A DNA stretch of 64,000 nt from Acorus gramineus (lineage: Eukaryota > Streptophyta > Magnoliopsida > Acorales > Acoraceae): positions 1,810,710-1,874,709 of the forward strand of contig JAUJYN010000023.1 of assembly GCA_030737835.1 (NCBI GenBank), given 5' to 3'. Under the pieces are notes generated by a model. The model had not been told where the DNA came from. It ran no database searches and saw only the letters and a program-made list of their open reading frames with translations. Position 1 is the stretch's first letter. The number at the start of each line of letters is the position of its first letter. Shown piece by piece: positions 11,814-23,146 of this stretch. The translations under genes were made by a program, and so were the position numbers.

Positions 11814-12136
11814 AACCACACTAGAAAACAAAAGGTTTTGACCAAGTCAAGGGTCAACATTGACCAAGTCAAGTCTCCCAATGACTTTTCGCTTAGTCAA
11901 AACCCGGATACGATTCGGAACTGCGAAATTCTGAAACGTTAACGGAATTTTAGCGGTTCCGATCGAAATCCAGGACACATAATATGCAGTTAGATTTTCA
12001 ATAGGAGACCTTAGGCTCAGGATGATAGCTAAAAGTCTAAAATTTTAGCGGTTCCGATCGAAAAAAAGAAAAAGTTAAAAAACTGCCAGAATGCTCCAAT
12101 GGTGACCAGAAGGCTAAAAGTGACACATATATAACA
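11814..12136 (-). repeat. Element A 5' LTR remnant (U3)
   Basis: Matches 6145-6480 of the A 3' LTR (the shared CCACACTAGAAAACAAAAGG and GACCAAGTCAAGGGTC motifs) and ends ATATATAACA immediately before TTGGA. It carries a small internal deletion around 11950 relative to the 3' LTR. Confidence 0.85.
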
Positions 12137-12141
12137 TTGGA

Positions 12142-14301
12142 TGCCCCTACCTTGCAGATCTCGTCGGATGGGATACGCGGGGTCCCGGATTGTAAGGTGA
12201 GTGGTTCGATTCCAATCCCCCCCCCGCTCTCTAGGGATGCGCTCGACCCGCGTAGACGCGTGTCGCGCATCGATGGGGCCCCCCTAGCTATAATATGTAG
12301 ATACGATGTTAATGCACGATTAATGTTATGTAACCATGCCACATTAGACCTTGTATGCAAGGGATCTGCAACCATATATCATGCATAGAGGCCCATACAT
12401 GCCTAGACAACATGTCCCTTGATTGGAAAGCCCCGATCTATGGATGCTTCCCATTTAGTTAATTTAATTAAATCTAAATGAGATTATATTGCTATAAGCA
12501 TGCATTAGAGAATATTATAACCTTTTTGTTATAATATATGTTTCCCCGCATCTTAGTTATGCGCCCTGGAGGAATTCATGAGAATTCATGACATTAGTAG
12601 TGTTACAAATCGTTATCGACGGATCCAAGAGGATCGTATCCGTGCGAGTAGGCTGTCTTCTCCCTTTGGTTGGATCCGAGTAGGGACTCCCCGGCGTTGG
12701 AAAGCTAACCTGACAGAGGGCTCCCATCTGTAGGTACCTCCGATGCGTCAGACGGTGCTGATCGTGGGAGTATACCAGGTAGAGGCTACGGAGTGTGGGA
12801 GAGGCTACCGAGTGGACCAAGGGAGGAGAGCAGTCTAGTCTGAAAAGGCCCATGTCCCCCAGCTAAAAGGGTGAGGGTGAGGTGGGTCGGCGATGTTACG
12901 ACCCACTAACTTGTGTAGTTACTCCAGTTTAGGGACTTTAATTATTTTAAGGTTAATAGGACTGTGTTGCATAGATTGTTGTTATGCCTGTGTTTTGATA
13001 TCTCGATAAGTGAGTATCGAGAGTAGTTGTTTTCCATTGGGTTCGCTTTGCGAACATGGGATCGTTCTCCCCTTCGTTGGATCCAATGTAGGAACTTCTC
13101 GGGTTTAGCTGTTCTGACAGAGGCCTCCCATCCGTAGGTACCACCGATGCATTCAGAAGAGTACTGAGCGTGGGTGTATACCAGGTAGAGGCTACCCGGG
13201 GAAAGGGCTACCGGTGGACCAAGGGTGTAGAGCGGTGAGTTGAGGAGATCGGGTTGTAGATACTACCCGAGAGAGGGTTAACGGATGATGTTACGGACGT
13301 GGGAATCGTTCTCCCCTTTCGTTGGATCCGAGTAGGGACTCCCTGGTGTTGGAAAGCTGACCTGACAGAGGGCTCCCATCTGTAGGTACCTCCGATGCGT
13401 CGAACAGTGCTGATCGTGGGAGTATACCAGGTAGAGGCTACGGAGTGTGGGAGAGGCTACCGGGTGGACCAAGGGTGTAGAGCAGTCTAAATCTCTTCCA
13501 AAAGTCCCAAGAGTCTCCCTCCAGGAGTGAGGGTATGGATGAGGTGAAGAATATCGCCGCGTGACCCATTCGTTGTTCGACCGTTCCCATAGTTGTTGGG
13601 TCCGGTCCTGTGTTGATGTTTAAAGGCATCGTTTGAGCAATTATCTAGATGTAGATGATCCAGTAGTGTTGTGTAGACCAGTAAATCTGGGTCTCTTCGA
13701 CCGACGGTATGGTCTCTCCCCAAAAGTCCCAAAAGACTCCCTCCGGGAGTGAGGGTGGGGGTGAGGTTGGTCGCGCCGCCGCGTGACCCAGTTATCCATG
13801 GGTTTCCACCCATGTTTTCCTTGAAAGGAAATTGATTATGTATTGAACTGTAGTATGGTGATTGGTTTCCAGCCAGTCACGAATCTTGTAGCTCACCCCT
13901 CGCATACTGTTTCTTTTCAGGGGCAGTGTTGGGCGTGGAGCTGGAGCTTTCCTGTGGCGTGGTCTTATGGGCATGGAGCGTTCTTCCGGCGGGTGGCGAG
14001 TGCGAGGCTGTCAGCATTCCTAGAGTCATTTTATGTTTTGTAAATCGTGCATGTGGCACAAGTTGTATTTTCTTTGGTCTAGACTTGGCTCTCACAGGAC
14101 AGTGATTGTGTATTCGGGTCTGTAATAATGTTTTTGATTTATAGACATTGTTTATATATTATGCTTCCACTTTTCAGTCAGTTATCATTATCTTGCTTTG
14201 CCGCCTTGTGTATTGTTGTTGGAGTCTTTATTGACCTCAGGTATTGATAGCTGATATTTATTTTATTTTGCCACGTCTCGAGGACGCCTGGGGCGTGACA
14301 A
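12142..14301 (+). repeat. Element B 5' LTR, part 2
   Basis: Resumes with TGCCCCTACCTTGCAG and matches 18169-20328. It contains three diverged copies of a roughly 190-bp block (about 12655-12850, 13040-13235 and 13295-13495), each with CTCCCATC(T/C)GTAGGTACC and TATACCAGGTAGAGGCTAC, and ends GGGGCGTGACA at 14301. Confidence 0.9.
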
Positions 14302-14307
14302 AAAGTT

Positions 14308-14325
14308 GGTATCAAAGCTTGGTCC
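14308..14325 (+). other. Element B primer-binding site
   Basis: TGGTATCAAAGCTTGG starts six bases after the LTR end. It matches the plant initiator-Met tRNA-type PBS (TGGTATCAGAGC) with one change. E has the exact match at 51702. Confidence 0.8.
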
Positions 14326-16755
14326 TGTCAGAGCCTAAGTCTAGTCGTATAGATGATGAGTTGTAGGATTGTCATCCGAGTACTCTTGTTTTAGAAGTTA
14401 TCTTAGGTTGCTGACATGCCTCCTCGCATCCGTTGACGTGGACGTGACCCCTTGGACCCACCCTTAAGTTGTCGACTGGTTAGGGTCAGTTGTTTGATCC
14501 CTTGTTGTGGGATTAAGGCTTGGGTTGGAGATTCCAGCCTAGTAGTGTGATAATGATGAATTGGTTGCAATTTCTAAGATATGAATTGCGTCTAGATAAT
14601 GGAGCTTCTTTCCCGTGCATCGGTATCTCTGGTAGCCATGGAGTTCGCGTGCGGCGCCAATGTAAAGTGTTGAGGATGTGGCGTATTGCTCATTAAGGGA
14701 TGATGTCTTCTTCTAGTCTTCCTACTCAGGATTAAGGGGCCTTGCAGGGTCAGCGTTGAGACCCGGGCTAGGGTACTCCGTGTTCCTTGTTTGGTTGTCT
14801 GGATATCCTATATCGGGACCTCATGGTGCCCTTCCGAGGTGGTCTTTTCCCAGTCAAGGAATAACTTTGAAGCATCAAATTGATGATGGATTTTTCCTCT
14901 CACTTGGAAGGTGCTGTAGCGAGTGGTGATGCGTACGATCGGGATTGGGTGCGTCCTATTGCAGCTTGGTGGGTGATCGCTTGTGGACAGGGTTCCATAG
15001 TGGCATCTGGAGTCGCTTCGATATATCATTGTGTGTTGTAGCTGCCCGGTTGAGGCCAGAGTCCTGTGAGGTGCTCCCAGATACTATGCTTGTTGGTGCG
15101 CCCATATGGCAGAGATAGTAGGCTTGGGAGGCTACCAGGTAGAGGCCACACCGGGAGAGTGCTACTGGATGATGTCGAGAGCGTGGACTCCCCGTGATGA
15201 ATCTGCCCATGGAGTGCAGGATGCTGGAGTTCCAATGGTTATGGTAGGGCGACCTATCTCTGGTGGCATGTGAAGCACAGTTGTGGATACTGTCGCGTTT
15301 TGCCCCACATTGGTCGCAAATAAGGAGACGCGATGCTAGCGTTCATGATGGGACTCAACCGCCTTATCAGATAGATGACGTCGCATAGGCATTGTCGAGG
15401 TTCGACGATCCCTTATTGCGTGTCTTGTGGATTAAGTGCGGTTGAGCGGCTTACCAAGCATGTAAGTGTCATCATGAGCGCCAGCCATGCTCGAGGAGCA
15501 GAATCCGGACTTAATTGTTCGTGGTGTTGTTTTGATCTCCCCGTGGAGGTTGAAGATCAATTACCTTTGCCGTGAATCGATGATCTATTTGACCAGCTCT
15601 GGGAGCGAGTGTCTGCTATTAGATCGATCTTCGCACAAGGGTACCCACAAGTTGGAGATCCGGGAGTTGGACATCCCGTAGATGGCCTTTCGTGACCGTT
15701 CAGGCACTACGAGTTTTAAGTACTGCCGTCGGGGTTGACGAATGCGCCGGATGCCTTCGTGGATCTCAAAAGTTTTATTGGGCCTCCGTGGACTACTTTG
15801 AGGTAGTCTTCATAGAGATTGCTAGTAGTGCGATGAAAAGGGCGATGTGGGTGGCCTTGTTTCCCCAGGTTGGCATGCCCTCAGGCAAGTTCGAAAATCA
15901 ACATTGAGTGGAAAGCGTCAGTCCATCGAGATTCCTCAGTGGACGTTGGAGCATGTTATCAGGGATTGTTGCGGACTCGCTAATGTCACGTTCGGGTCAC
16001 GACGCCGTCTAGGTGATCAATGACCGACTGACTAAGTCCGCGCTTCCCTCCCTATCCGACTGATTGAGTCTCTGGACGCCTTGACGTGGGTTTTCACCTT
16101 CGCGATTGTTCGTCTTCAAGGCACTCTACAGGCACAATTTTATACCTCCCTTGTGTTGGGATGGTTGAGGAGCGCCAGTTGGAGGGGCCATAAGTCAGTT
16201 GTTTGACCTTGCGGTGGCCAGGTTGGTTCGTGTGTGCATCTGCACCTCCCTGAACCGATAGAAGGGCTACGCAGGTCATCATCGCCAAGAGCTTACCTTT
16301 GGGTTTGGCGATCATATTTTTGAGAAGGTGTCCTAGTTTAAGGGCACCCTCTGTTTCGACGTTCGGGGCAAGCTGAGTTGGCTCTTTAATGGGACCGTTT
16401 CTCGTCATTGAGTGGATTGGGGAGGTGGCTTGTCATGTAGCCTTTCCCCCACAGCTGGCTCATGCCCACGACGTCGTCCTTGTCTCATGACCGAGGCGTT
16501 ATGTCCACAATCCTGCTCAGTCATTCAGTTCGACTGTCTCATTCTCGAGCTGGATTTGTCGTTCATGGAGCAGTGGATCGAGGTCAGAGACCAGCATGAG
16601 AAGAGGCTCCACGCTAAGACCGTTCCTTTGATTATAGTGTGTTGGTAGCGCCAGTCCGGTGCAAGGACCACTTGGGAGCAAAAGGTCTATGCATGATACT
16701 TGCTGTATTCGGTCTTCCCTTTGGGTTTCCTTAAATTTCGAGGACTAAATTTCCT

Positions 16756-16768
16756 AAGGGGGGAAGAA
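16756..16768 (+). other. Element B polypurine tract
   Basis: AAGGGGGGAAGAA lies directly before the 3' LTR, in the same position and almost the same sequence as in E (56641-56653). Confidence 0.85.
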
Positions 16769-19700
16769 TGTTGTGCCTGTGTCATTTGGAGCGCTCTGAT
16801 TTAAAATTTGGCTACATAATTTTTTTCCTCGAAGTTATGTATTTCCAATTTGGTATTTGGATTTGATTTTGTTAAAATCCAAGATAAAGAGGTTTAAATA
16901 TGATTTTATTATGAGATGTCCAGTTTTGAGTTAGCTTTCGCACAAAAGTGGAATTAGATCAACTGGATTCCTGTAGTAAAAGTTATGGGTATTTTACCAA
17001 GTATACCCCGGGGAGGGAAATTCTGGCAGCAGCCCTGTTCTATGTTTAGCTCTAATTTCGGAATATCTGGAGAGATTATTTGATCTTGGCATGAACATGA
17101 AAGTTGTAGATAATCTTCTTAGCTTTCCAACGGAATTGCAATTGTGCAATTCGGAGCTATATCGAGGAAGTTATGGCTGTTCCAGTGAAGCATGCGTAGA
17201 ATTTCTAAGTCAGGGATGAAATGGTCATTTCCATCCCTCTTTAGATATTTATGTGTGCAACAAATATCTTCTCTCTCTCTCTCTCTCCCTCTCACTTCCA
17301 CGTCCATATTTCTTGCCTCTCTTCCTCTCTCTCAAGCTCCCCCAAGTTGTTTGTGTAAATTCCTCTAAGATAAGGGAGATGGTGAAGGAAGAAGAGAAGG
17401 GTTGTTCATGTGTTGTTGTTGTTGATCTTCTCTTCTCTCAAGCTCCCTCTCATGATCCTTCCCCCCTGATTTGCAGCCAAGAAGGAGGCTGAGGAGAGGC
17501 TGAAGGTGGTGGTGTTGGGGGTGGCGGTTGAGGTGGTCGCGGGTGCATCGAGGGCCCCCGAACCTCCCCCTTTCTTTTCCCCTCCCAAGGTGAGCCTTTC
17601 CCCTTCTTTTCTTGGTTTTTATGGCTTAGGGATGGTTGGGAAGGTCATGCATGTTGGGTAGATGTGTTAGGGTGTGTGTGAGGGGTTGGGGAGGGTTAAA
17701 ATGGGGTTAGGGTTGGCTGGGCGCGCATCGGGAGTCGTCTGCGCGCGTGCGCACTCAGGCGCGCGCAGGCGGGCGCATGCGCGCGAGCACGCGGGTGCTG
17801 GCGCGAGCGAGGGTGCGCGCGGGGCAGTGCGCCTGGGCGTGGGCCTCGGAACCAGTGCGCGCGCGCGCGTGCGCGCGCGTGCGTGCGCGTGCTGGGGCAT
17901 GCGCGCGGCAGCGCGTCTGGGCGCGCGGGCAGGCGCGCGGCAGTGCGCCAAGGGTGCTGGGGTGCGTGCGTGCGTGCGCATTCGTGCGTGTGCGTGCGGG
18001 GGGCCATGGGTGTGGCTGCTCGAGGGTTCGGGTAGGTGTCGGGGCACTCAGACTCGCGTGCGTACGTGCGTGCTCGCATGCGTGCGAGTCCGTATGCATG
18101 CTTGTCCGAGTATTTGGTATTTCTAATGATTTCTATGTGTAAATTGTGTTGTTACTCACCAAGTTGGATGCCCCTACCTTGCAGATCTCATCGGATGGGA
18201 TGCGCGAGGTCCCGGGTTGTAAGGTGAGTGGTTCGATTCCAATCCCCCCCCCCCCCTCTCTCTAGGGATGCGCTCGACGCGCGTAGACGTGTGTCGTGCA
18301 TCGATGGGGCCCCCCTAGCTATAATATGTAGATACCATGTTAATGCACGATTAATATGATGTAGCCATGCCACATTAGACCTTGTATGCTAGGGATATGC
18401 ACCCATATATCATGTATAGAGGCCCATACATGCCTAGACACCACGTCCCTTGATTGGAAAGCCCCGATGTATGCATGTTTCCCATTTAGTTTAATTTATT
18501 TAAATCAAATGTGGTCATATTGTTATAAGCATGCCTTAGGGAATATTATAACCTTGTTGTTATAATATATGTTTCCCCGCATCTTAGTTATGCGCCCGGC
18601 GGAATTCTTGAGAATTCATGACATTAGTAGTGTTACAAATCATTGTCGATGGATCCAAGAGGATCGTATCCGTGTGAGTAGGCTGTCTTCTCCCTTTGGT
18701 TGGATCCGAGTAGGGACTCCCCGGCGTTGGAAAGCTGACCTGACAGAGGGCTCCCATCTGTAGGTACCTCCGATGCATCGGACAGTGCTGATCGTGGGAG
18801 TATACCAGGTAGAGGCTACGGAGTGTGGGAGAGGCTACCGGGTGGACCAAGGGAGGAGAGCAGTCTAGTCTGAAAAGGCCTATGTCCCCCAGCTAAAAGG
18901 GTGAGGGTGGGGTGGGTCGGCGATGTTACGACCCACTAACTTGTGTAGTTACTCCCGTTTAGGGACTTTAATTATTTTGAGGCTAATATGAGTGTGTTGC
19001 ATAGATTGTTGTTATGCCTGTGTTTTGATATCTCGATAAGTGAGTATCGAGAGTAGTTGTTTTCCATTGGGTTCGCTTTGTGAACATGGGATCGTTCTCC
19101 CCTTCGTTGGATCCGATGTAGGAACTTCTCGGGTTTAGCTATCCTGACAGAGGGCTCCCATCCGTAGGTACCACCGATGCATTCGGAAGAGTACTGATCG
19201 TGGGAGTATACCAGGTAGAGGCTACCCGAGGAAAGGGCTACCGGTGGACCAAGGGTGTAGAGCGGTGAGTTGAGGAGATCGGGTTGTAGATACTACCCGG
19301 GAGAGGGTTAACGAATGATGTTACGGGCGTGGGAATCGTTCTCCCCTTTCGTTGGATCTGAGTAGGGACTCCCCGGCGTTGGAAAGCTGACCTGACAGAG
19401 GGCTCCCATCTGTAGGTACCTCCGATGCGTCGGACTGTGCTGATCATGGGAGTATACCAGGTAGAGGCTACGGAGTGTGGGAGAGGCTACCGGGTGGACC
19501 AAGGGTGTAGAGCAGTCTAAATCTCTTCCAAAAGTCCCAAGAGTCTCCCTCCAGGAGTGAGGGTAAGGATGAGGTGAAGAATATCGCTGCGTGACCCATT
19601 CGTTGTTCGACCGTTCCCATAGTTGTTGGGTCCGGTCTTGTATCGATGTTTAAAGGCATCGTTTGAGCAATTATCTAGATGTAGATGATCCAGTAGTGTT

Positions 19701-20328
19701 GTGTAGACCAGTAAATCTGGGTCTCTTCGACCGACGGTATGGTCTCTCCCCAAAAGTCCCAAAAGACTCCCTCCGGGAGTGAGGGTGGGGGTGAGGTTGG
19801 TCGCGCCGCCGCGTGACCCAGTTATCCATGGGTTTCCACCCATATTTTCCTTGAAAGGAAATTGATTATGTATTGAACTGTAGTATGGTGATTGGTTTCT
19901 AGCCACTCACTGAGCTTGTAGCTCACCCCTCGCATACTGTTTCTTTTCAGGGGCAGTGTTGGGCGTGGAGCTGGAGCTTTCCTGTGGCGTGGTCTTATGG
20001 GCGTGGAGCGTTCTTCCGGCGGGTGGCGAGTGCGAGACTGTCAGCATTCCTAGAGTCATTTTATGCTTTGTAAATCGTGCATGTGGCACAAGTTGTATTT
20101 TCTTTGGTTTAGACTTGGCTCTCACAGGACATTGATTGTGTATTCGGGTCTGTAATAATGTTTTTGATTTACAGACATTGTTTATATATTGTGCTTCCGC
20201 TTTTCAGTCAGTTATCATTATCTTGCTTTGCCGCCTTGTGTATTGTTGTTGGTGTCTTTATTGACCTCAGGTATTGATAGCTGATATTTATTACTCTGCC
20301 ACGTCTCGGGGACGCCTCGGGCGTGACA
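16769..20328 (+). repeat. Element B 3' LTR
   Basis: 3560 bp from TGTTGTGCC to GCGTGACA. It contains a CT microsatellite (17265-17290), a candidate donor CCCAAG|GTGAGC near 17589, the CpG-rich tract (17730-18100), a candidate acceptor CTTGCAG|ATCTC (18183), a C-run at 18245-18256 and a second acceptor-like TTTCTTTTCAG near 19949. The family's exon 2 frame is closed by a stop here, unlike in the TGTTATATATG LTRs. The two B LTRs are close but not identical, with scattered transitions. Confidence 0.9.
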
Positions 20329-20333
20329 AAATC

Positions 20334-20467
20334 GCACCGTGATCATTTACACAACAAGAATGCCTATTAAAAGGACACATATATACACTTCTTACACATT
20401 TCATGCATACCACAAGGACATATACATATCTAGAATAAAAGCTAGACCAAGGGAATTAGGAGAATAC
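20334..20467 (-). other. Intron of the PMD gene, right part
   Basis: Joins 1771-2392 once B is removed. The donor on the minus strand is ATG|GTATTC (20468|20467). Confidence 0.55.
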
Positions 20468-21184
20468 CATGGCTCGTATGGCTCTAGGAGCCTCAGCCTC
20501 AGCCTCGTCGGGATCATCCACCCCATCGTAGTCTCCCTCCTCCCCATCGTCTCCCTCCTCCTCAGCAATGGCCTCCTCGGGCCCCGCACCAATGCCCCGG
20601 GACTCTACATCCCCAGCAGCCCCAACCTCAACACCTACAGCCCCAACATGGACACTCTCGGCCCCCGTGGCCTCAGTCCCTACACCCTCACCTTCCTCCG
20701 CGCCCACCGCACCGGAGGCCAACGCCTCAAAAACCTCCATAGCCCTTCTCTTCTCCTCTTCAGCCCTGGCCTCTATGGCCTCCCTATCTAGCATCCCCAC
20801 AATAGCATCTAACGATGCTTGCACCCCCTCACCAACCCCCTCAGCCCCCACTTCTCCACCTACACCTATGGCAGACCCTCCGGCCTCCAAACCCGCACTT
20901 TCGGCCACCGCCGATTGACCCCCACGCCTCCTCTTGCATGTATACCCTATCATACTACCCCCTACCCCCGGGACAGCCCCCGAGGACACACCTATACCCT
21001 CACCCATACCCACCAAAGGCGTCTCTGATGTTTGGGTCATCGCTCGCACGACCCCCCTCTCCGAACCATCGCTCTCTGATGAGCTTGACCCCAAGGCAGC
21101 CCCCCTCCTGAGGCGCTTCATCATCGAGGCCGTCCTCTTCCCCTTCATCATCTCCTCCGATTTCACAAAAAAAGAAAAACCCAT
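20468..21184 (-). CDS. PMD gene exon 1: acidic, Gly/Ala/Glu-rich N-terminal region
   Basis: It begins with ATG at 21184 (MGFSFFVKSEEMMKGKRTAS) and stays open for 239 codons. It has a basic patch (MMKRLRRG, then CKRRRGG) that could act as a nuclear signal, followed by a low-complexity Gly/Val/Glu/Ala-rich region and a very acidic tail (AEEEGDDGEEGDYDGVDDPD). At the end the sequence reads GCCATG|GTATTC, a fair splice donor in phase 0, which fits the PMD exon at 1770. I recognise no domain in this exon; its link to the PMD exon is inferred from strand, phase, splice sites and element boundaries. The intron now contains 17.9 kb of element B. Upstream (21185-21420) is AT-rich with GAGAGA runs and the hairpin repeat. 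Confidence 0.55.
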
Positions 21185-23146
21185 AGGAAACTAAGGCTTC
21201 GAAATCAAGAAGAAAGGAATGATCTAAGGAGAAATTAAGCAAATCAAAGCCAAGGAAATCAAGGTTTTAAGGTTTAAAAAATGGAGAAGAAGGAGAAAGA
21301 GAGGGAAGAGCAACCATTTTGAAAACGTGAGGGAGAGAGAGAGGATCTTTTTTGGTTATAAGGGACCCAGACGGGCAGCGGCTACTCATGACTAGCCGGC
21401 CCCCACCAGTCGGCTAAACTTGTTATATATGTGTCACTTTTAGCCTGCTGGTAACCGTTGGAGCGTTCTGGCAGTTTTTCATTTTTTTCGGCTTTCGATC
21501 GGAACCGCTAATTTTTGGACTGTTAGCTATCGTCCAGAGTTAGAGGACTCCGATTGGAAATCTAACTACATATTTGGTGTCCTGGTGCCATTTTAGGCCT
21601 CTCACAAAAATTTCATCGAATTCCGGTAACGTTTCTGAAATTTCGCAGTTCCGGGGTGTATCCGGGTATTTTAAGTGATTCGTCTATATAAATGAAATCT
21701 AATATTTCATTGGCACTATTCATCATCCCTACCAAAGCTTTCTCTCTCTCCCCTCTCTCCTTTTCTCCCATTTGAGCCCCTTAGAGCCCTCAAACCCAAA
21801 AACCTAAAGCATAAGAAGTGTAGATCGGGTCCCGATCTACACCCCGGTGCTTTCAAATCCGGATTCCGGCGAGTTTTGCCTCTTCTCCCCCCCTCCTTTC
21901 TCCTCTGTTTTGGGCCATTTCGAGGGCCAAGAGAGATCCGGGCGTTGGAAGCCTTTTGGGAGAGGTTTCGGTGCGCGGAGAGCAACCGGACTTCCCTTCC
22001 TCCCCTTGGTAAGCCCCTTTTTCCTCTCTTTTCTTGTATAGATGTATGTTAGGAGGTGGGTATGAGGTTGGGAGGCGGTCGGCGGCGGTGGGTGGCCGTC
22101 GGAGGGCTGTGGGTGGTGGTAGGAGGCCTTGGGGTGGCCGGTGGTGGGTGATAGAGGAGCTCGGGCAGGGGGGGCTTGCAGTCCCGGGCAACAGGCAGCA
22201 CAGGCAGCGCTTAGTCAGGCGCAGCAGGGGTGCAGCGGCAGGGCGCGCGCGCGGACGTGCGGGACGTGCGGGCGGGCGTGCGCTCGGGTTGGCGCTGGGC
22301 GTGCTAGGTGCTGGGCGTGCGGGGGCTAGCGCGGGTAGGCTGGCTGGGCTAGTCGGGTAGGATGGCTGGGCTGTGTGCGCTGGCAGGCCGGGCAGGCAGG
22401 CTGGGCGCGCAGGCGTGCTGGGCAGGAGGTGCTCGGGCATCAGGCAGGCAGTGCCAGGCGTGCAGGCGAGCGGTGCTCGGGCCACTCGGCGATGCGCGCA
22501 GGCAGGCAGCGCGGGCAGCAGCGCGGGCAGGCTGGTAGGCGCGCTGGGCACGTGCTGCCAGGTGCGCTGGGCGCGTGTTGCACGGGCGTGCGCGTGGACG
22601 CTGGGTGAGGGTCCCGGGTGCTGGGGGCTGAGCGCTGGGAGTTGGTCACGGGTGCTTAGCGCTGGGCACTGGGCGCCGCAGAGGAGCATGCGCGCGGGGC
22701 GCTGGGCAGAGGCGCAGGCGTGCGCGCGGTGAGGGGGGGCAGTGGGTGCGAGCTGGAGGTGCGCGCGTGGTGCGCGTGGAGCGGGGCTGGAGGTGCGGGC
22801 GGGGTGCGCGCAGGGCGAGGCGCTGGGCGCGCGGGGCGTGCGGGGTGCGCGCAGGCTGCTGCGGCGGGGCGCCGTGGGCGCGCGGTGCACCCGGGTGGCT
22901 CGGCTGCGGGTCCAGGCGTGCGGGCAGGGGCCCGGCGGTGCGCCTGGGTGCGCGGGCTGAGGCGCGGCGGCGCATCCGAGGGCGGGTGGCCGTGCGGGTT
23001 GTTGCCGGGGTGCTCGGGCTAGCGTGCGTGCTGGTCGTATGCACGTTTGCCCGAGTGTTGGGTGTTTGTTGTGGGTTTTGTATGCTTTTGTGTAGTTTGG
23101 GTATGTTATGGATTTTTACTCACCAAGTTGTTACCCTGTCTTGCAG

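Larger units (their letters stand above)
3822..12136 (-). mobile_element. Element A: chromovirus (Tekay/Del-like), minus strand, 5' end deleted
   Basis: Flanked by TTGGA (3817-3821 and 12137-12141) inside the B 5' LTR. On the minus strand the order is a 5' LTR remnant (12136-11814), a fragment of another LTR (11813-10837), gag lacking its N-terminus, protease, RT, RNase H, integrase and chromodomain-like tail (10836-6529), a PPT and a complete 3' LTR (6480-3822, 2659 bp). PBS, gag start and most of the 5' LTR are lost by a deletion whose junction is near 10836. The element can no longer be copied from its own transcript. Confidence 0.9.
14302..16768 (+). pseudogene. Element B interior: deleted and decayed gag-pol
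   Basis: Only traces of the polyprotein remain. They are a gag start (ATGCCTCCTCGCATCCG at 14416, then a stop), an RT trace at about 15553-15680 (ESMIYLTSSGSECL..., HKLEIRELDIP, matching the [15 protein letters not shown] to ESDIP region), an integrase core trace near 15915-16060 and the end of pol near 16130-16700 (LILELDLSFMEQWIEV, HEKRLHAKTV). RNase H, protease and most of RT are missing. Positions 14736-14851 hold a 115-bp module otherwise found inside LTRs. There is no open frame longer than about 105 codons. Confidence 0.75.
2393..20328 (+). mobile_element. Element B: degenerate Ty3/gypsy chromovirus with about 3.6-kb LTRs, interrupted by A
   Basis: Complete by its ends: 5' LTR 2393-3821 plus 12142-14301 (about 3.59 kb once A is removed), PBS at 14308, a 2.47-kb decayed interior, a PPT at 16756 and a 3' LTR at 16769-20328 (3560 bp), flanked by AAATC on both sides. 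Its LTR start, TGTTGTGCCTGTGTCATTTGG, differs from the TGTTATATATG family of A, D and E. The ending GCGTGACA, the PBS and the general LTR plan are shared, so B is a sister family. The interior is far too short and broken for a polyprotein, so B must have moved with help in trans or decayed after insertion. Confidence 0.9.

Noticed and set aside
18183..18250. tRNA-like B box (GGTTCGATTCC) in both B LTRs near 12208 and 18229
   Set aside because: No matching A box, acceptor stem or anticodon arm is visible around it. The surroundings align as ordinary LTR sequence.
21853..22890. A 345-codon open frame on the minus strand, and similar long frames at 28354-29376, 36605-37612 and 57274-58092
   Set aside because: They lie in the CpG-rich tract, are open in several frames at once, consist of Ala/Pro/Arg/Cys-rich low complexity and are not conserved in frame between LTR copies.
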